Shown one piece after another: positions 5,447 to 6,118 of a stretch of DNA of 6,118 bases. The position numbers were made by a program, and so were the translations under genes. How positions within the stretch are numbered: the first letter of the stretch is position 1; every line of letters begins with the position of its first letter. Below the pieces are notes generated by a model. The model made no database searches and was not told where the DNA came from. It saw only the letters and a program-made list of their open reading frames with translations. The DNA is from Acidobacteriota bacterium (GTDB taxonomy: Bacteria; Acidobacteriota; Terriglobia; Acidiferrales; UBA7541): NCBI GenBank assembly GCA_003224515.1, contig QHZC01000290.1, positions 1-6,118 of the forward strand. The letters are read 5' to 3'.

Positions 5447-5593
5447 GGGCTGGACTTGAGCTTCCGCGGATTTTGGCGAGTCTTCGGTGGAACCGTGCGG
5501 CTGAGCGTAGAAAGAAAGCGGAGGCGGACAGAATGGGCGGAGTTACGCGAGACCGATTTCCAGAGAGCCGAGGAGCCGCAACGCTTGCAAAAG

Positions 5594-5608
5594 CGAAGGA
5601 CTCCTTCG
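5594..5608 (-). terminator. Weak candidate terminator after the OmpA-family gene
   Basis: Read on the minus strand, CGAAGG and CCTTCG form a 6-bp hairpin with a 3-nt loop, followed by CTTTTGC. It starts 17 nt beyond the OmpA-family stop codon at 5626. The U run is short, so termination may be partial. Confidence 0.35.
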
Positions 5609-5625
5609 TTGGTGGCGCAGAAGTG

Positions 5626-6118
5626 CTACGGCTGCGAGGGCGCGGCGGAGGCCACGGCGGTGTTGCCGATGGCGTCACCGTTGACGACCAGCTCGACGCG
5701 GCGGTTGCGCTGGCGGCCTTCGGCGGTGTCATTGGAGGCGACGGGCTGCGTTTTGCCGAAGCCGCGGGCGGTGATGGAGGAGGCCGGGACGCCTTGCTCG
5801 GCGAGAAAATCGCGGACGGAATCGGAGCGCCGTTCGGAGAGCTGCTGATTGAAATCGTCGCCGCCGACACTGTCGGTGTGGCCTTCGATCTGGAGAGAGA
5901 GGCCGGGATGCGCGAGAACGATGCCGGAAATCTTAGCGAGTTTTTCGCGGGCACCGGGCTTGAGCGTGTAGCTGCCGGTGTCAAAGAGCACGTCCGACAT
6001 GTTGACGATGAGGCCGCGGGCGGAATCGCGGGTTTGCAAGATGGAATTCAACTGGCTGAGTAGCTGACCGCGGAGCTGGGCTTTTTCGGCTTCTGCCTGC
6101 GCAGCGGCCTGGCGAGCT
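5626..6118 (-). CDS. OmpA-family peptidoglycan-binding protein, C-terminal part (cut by right edge)
   Basis: The frame is open from the window edge to TAG 5628-5626, giving 163 codons. The first part (AARQAAAQAEAEKAQLRGQLLSQL) is Ala/Gln/Glu-rich and probably the end of a coiled-coil stalk. An OmpA_C domain follows: LIVNMSDVLFDTGSYTLKPGAREKLAKI, then IEGHTDSVGGDDFNQQLSERRSDSVRDFL, then ITARGFGKTQPVASNDTAEGRQRNRRVELVV. The GHTDS Asp and the NRRVE arginine are the residues that hold the diaminopimelate of peptidoglycan in this family. The protein therefore probably anchors the envelope, with its N-terminal part outside the window. A TTG at 6051 could look like a start, but the stalk continues upstream in the same frame without interruption, so the true start lies beyond 6118. 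The downstream gene is convergent, with 267 nt between the two stop codons. Confidence 0.93.
   Translation of the reverse strand, partial: ARQAAAQAEAEKAQLRGQLLSQLNSILQTRDSARGLIVNMSDVLFDTGSYTLKPGAREKLAKISGIVLAHPGLSLQIEGHTDSVGGDDFNQQLSERRSDSVRDFLAEQGVPASSITARGFGKTQPVASNDTAEGRQRNRRVELVVNGDAIGNTAVASAAPSQP

Noticed and set aside
5376..5984. Minus-strand Ser/Pro-rich open frame of 202 codons overlapping the OmpA-family gene
   Set aside because: Out-of-frame shadow with low-complexity composition; it also spans the terminator hairpin of the convergent gene.
5473..6063. Plus-strand open frame of 196 codons, Gly/Ala/Asp-rich, opposite the OmpA-family gene
   Set aside because: It mirrors the strong OmpA_C motifs (GHTDS, NRRVE) on the minus strand; composition follows from antisense GC-rich codons.

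Overview
The window looks like a high-GC Acidobacteriota (Terriglobia-type) chromosome segment. This is inferred from family knowledge, not from a database search. The lineage is suggested by a small STAS-like protein joined to a TolC-type efflux protein, a DevB-like HlyD adaptor remnant, an exported glycine-zipper protein of a type common in acidobacteria, and an OmpA protein with an Ala/Glu/Gln-rich stalk. No tRNA, rRNA, CRISPR array, insertion sequence or phage gene is visible.

Layout, left to right. (1) 1-1291, minus strand: one open frame of 430 codons running off the left edge. It reads as a STAS-like domain, a linker with a signal sequence, and the N-terminal part of a TolC-family outer-membrane efflux protein. 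(2) 1292-1436: AT-rich leader with a tandem repeat. A cluster of GGTC/GACC inverted repeats follows at about 1449-1478. (3) 1437-1862, minus: a wrecked C-terminal part of an HlyD/DevB-type periplasmic adaptor, with an in-frame stop and several frameshifts. (4) 1935-2405, minus: an exported RidA (YjgF/UK114) family protein with a strong ribosome binding site and a plausible promoter. (5) 2543-3505, minus: a YeiH-family multi-spanning transporter. (6) 3612-4469, minus: an exported TlpA-like thioredoxin with an extra cysteine-rich tail. (7) 4470-4804: a 335-base region with a possible 42-codon reading frame and no convincing promoter. (8) 4805-5358, plus: an exported glycine-zipper protein whose signal peptide appears split by a one-base frameshift, followed by a good intrinsic terminator. 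(9) 5626-6118, minus: the C-terminal part of an OmpA-family peptidoglycan-binding protein, cut by the right edge.

How the parts fit. Nearly every product is predicted to act in the envelope: efflux duct, exported redox protein, exported RidA, inner-membrane transporter and peptidoglycan anchor. The TlpA-like gene and the yeiH-like gene are adjacent on one strand, 106 bases apart, and may be co-transcribed. The HlyD remnant lies directly upstream of STAS-TolC on the same strand, which suggests decay of a once larger ABC/HlyD/TolC efflux operon. I see no clear new defence or biosynthetic system. The least ordinary signals are the STAS-TolC fusion with its Ala-substituted phosphosite, the TlpA tail with five cysteines, the decayed adaptor, and the frameshifted signal peptide.
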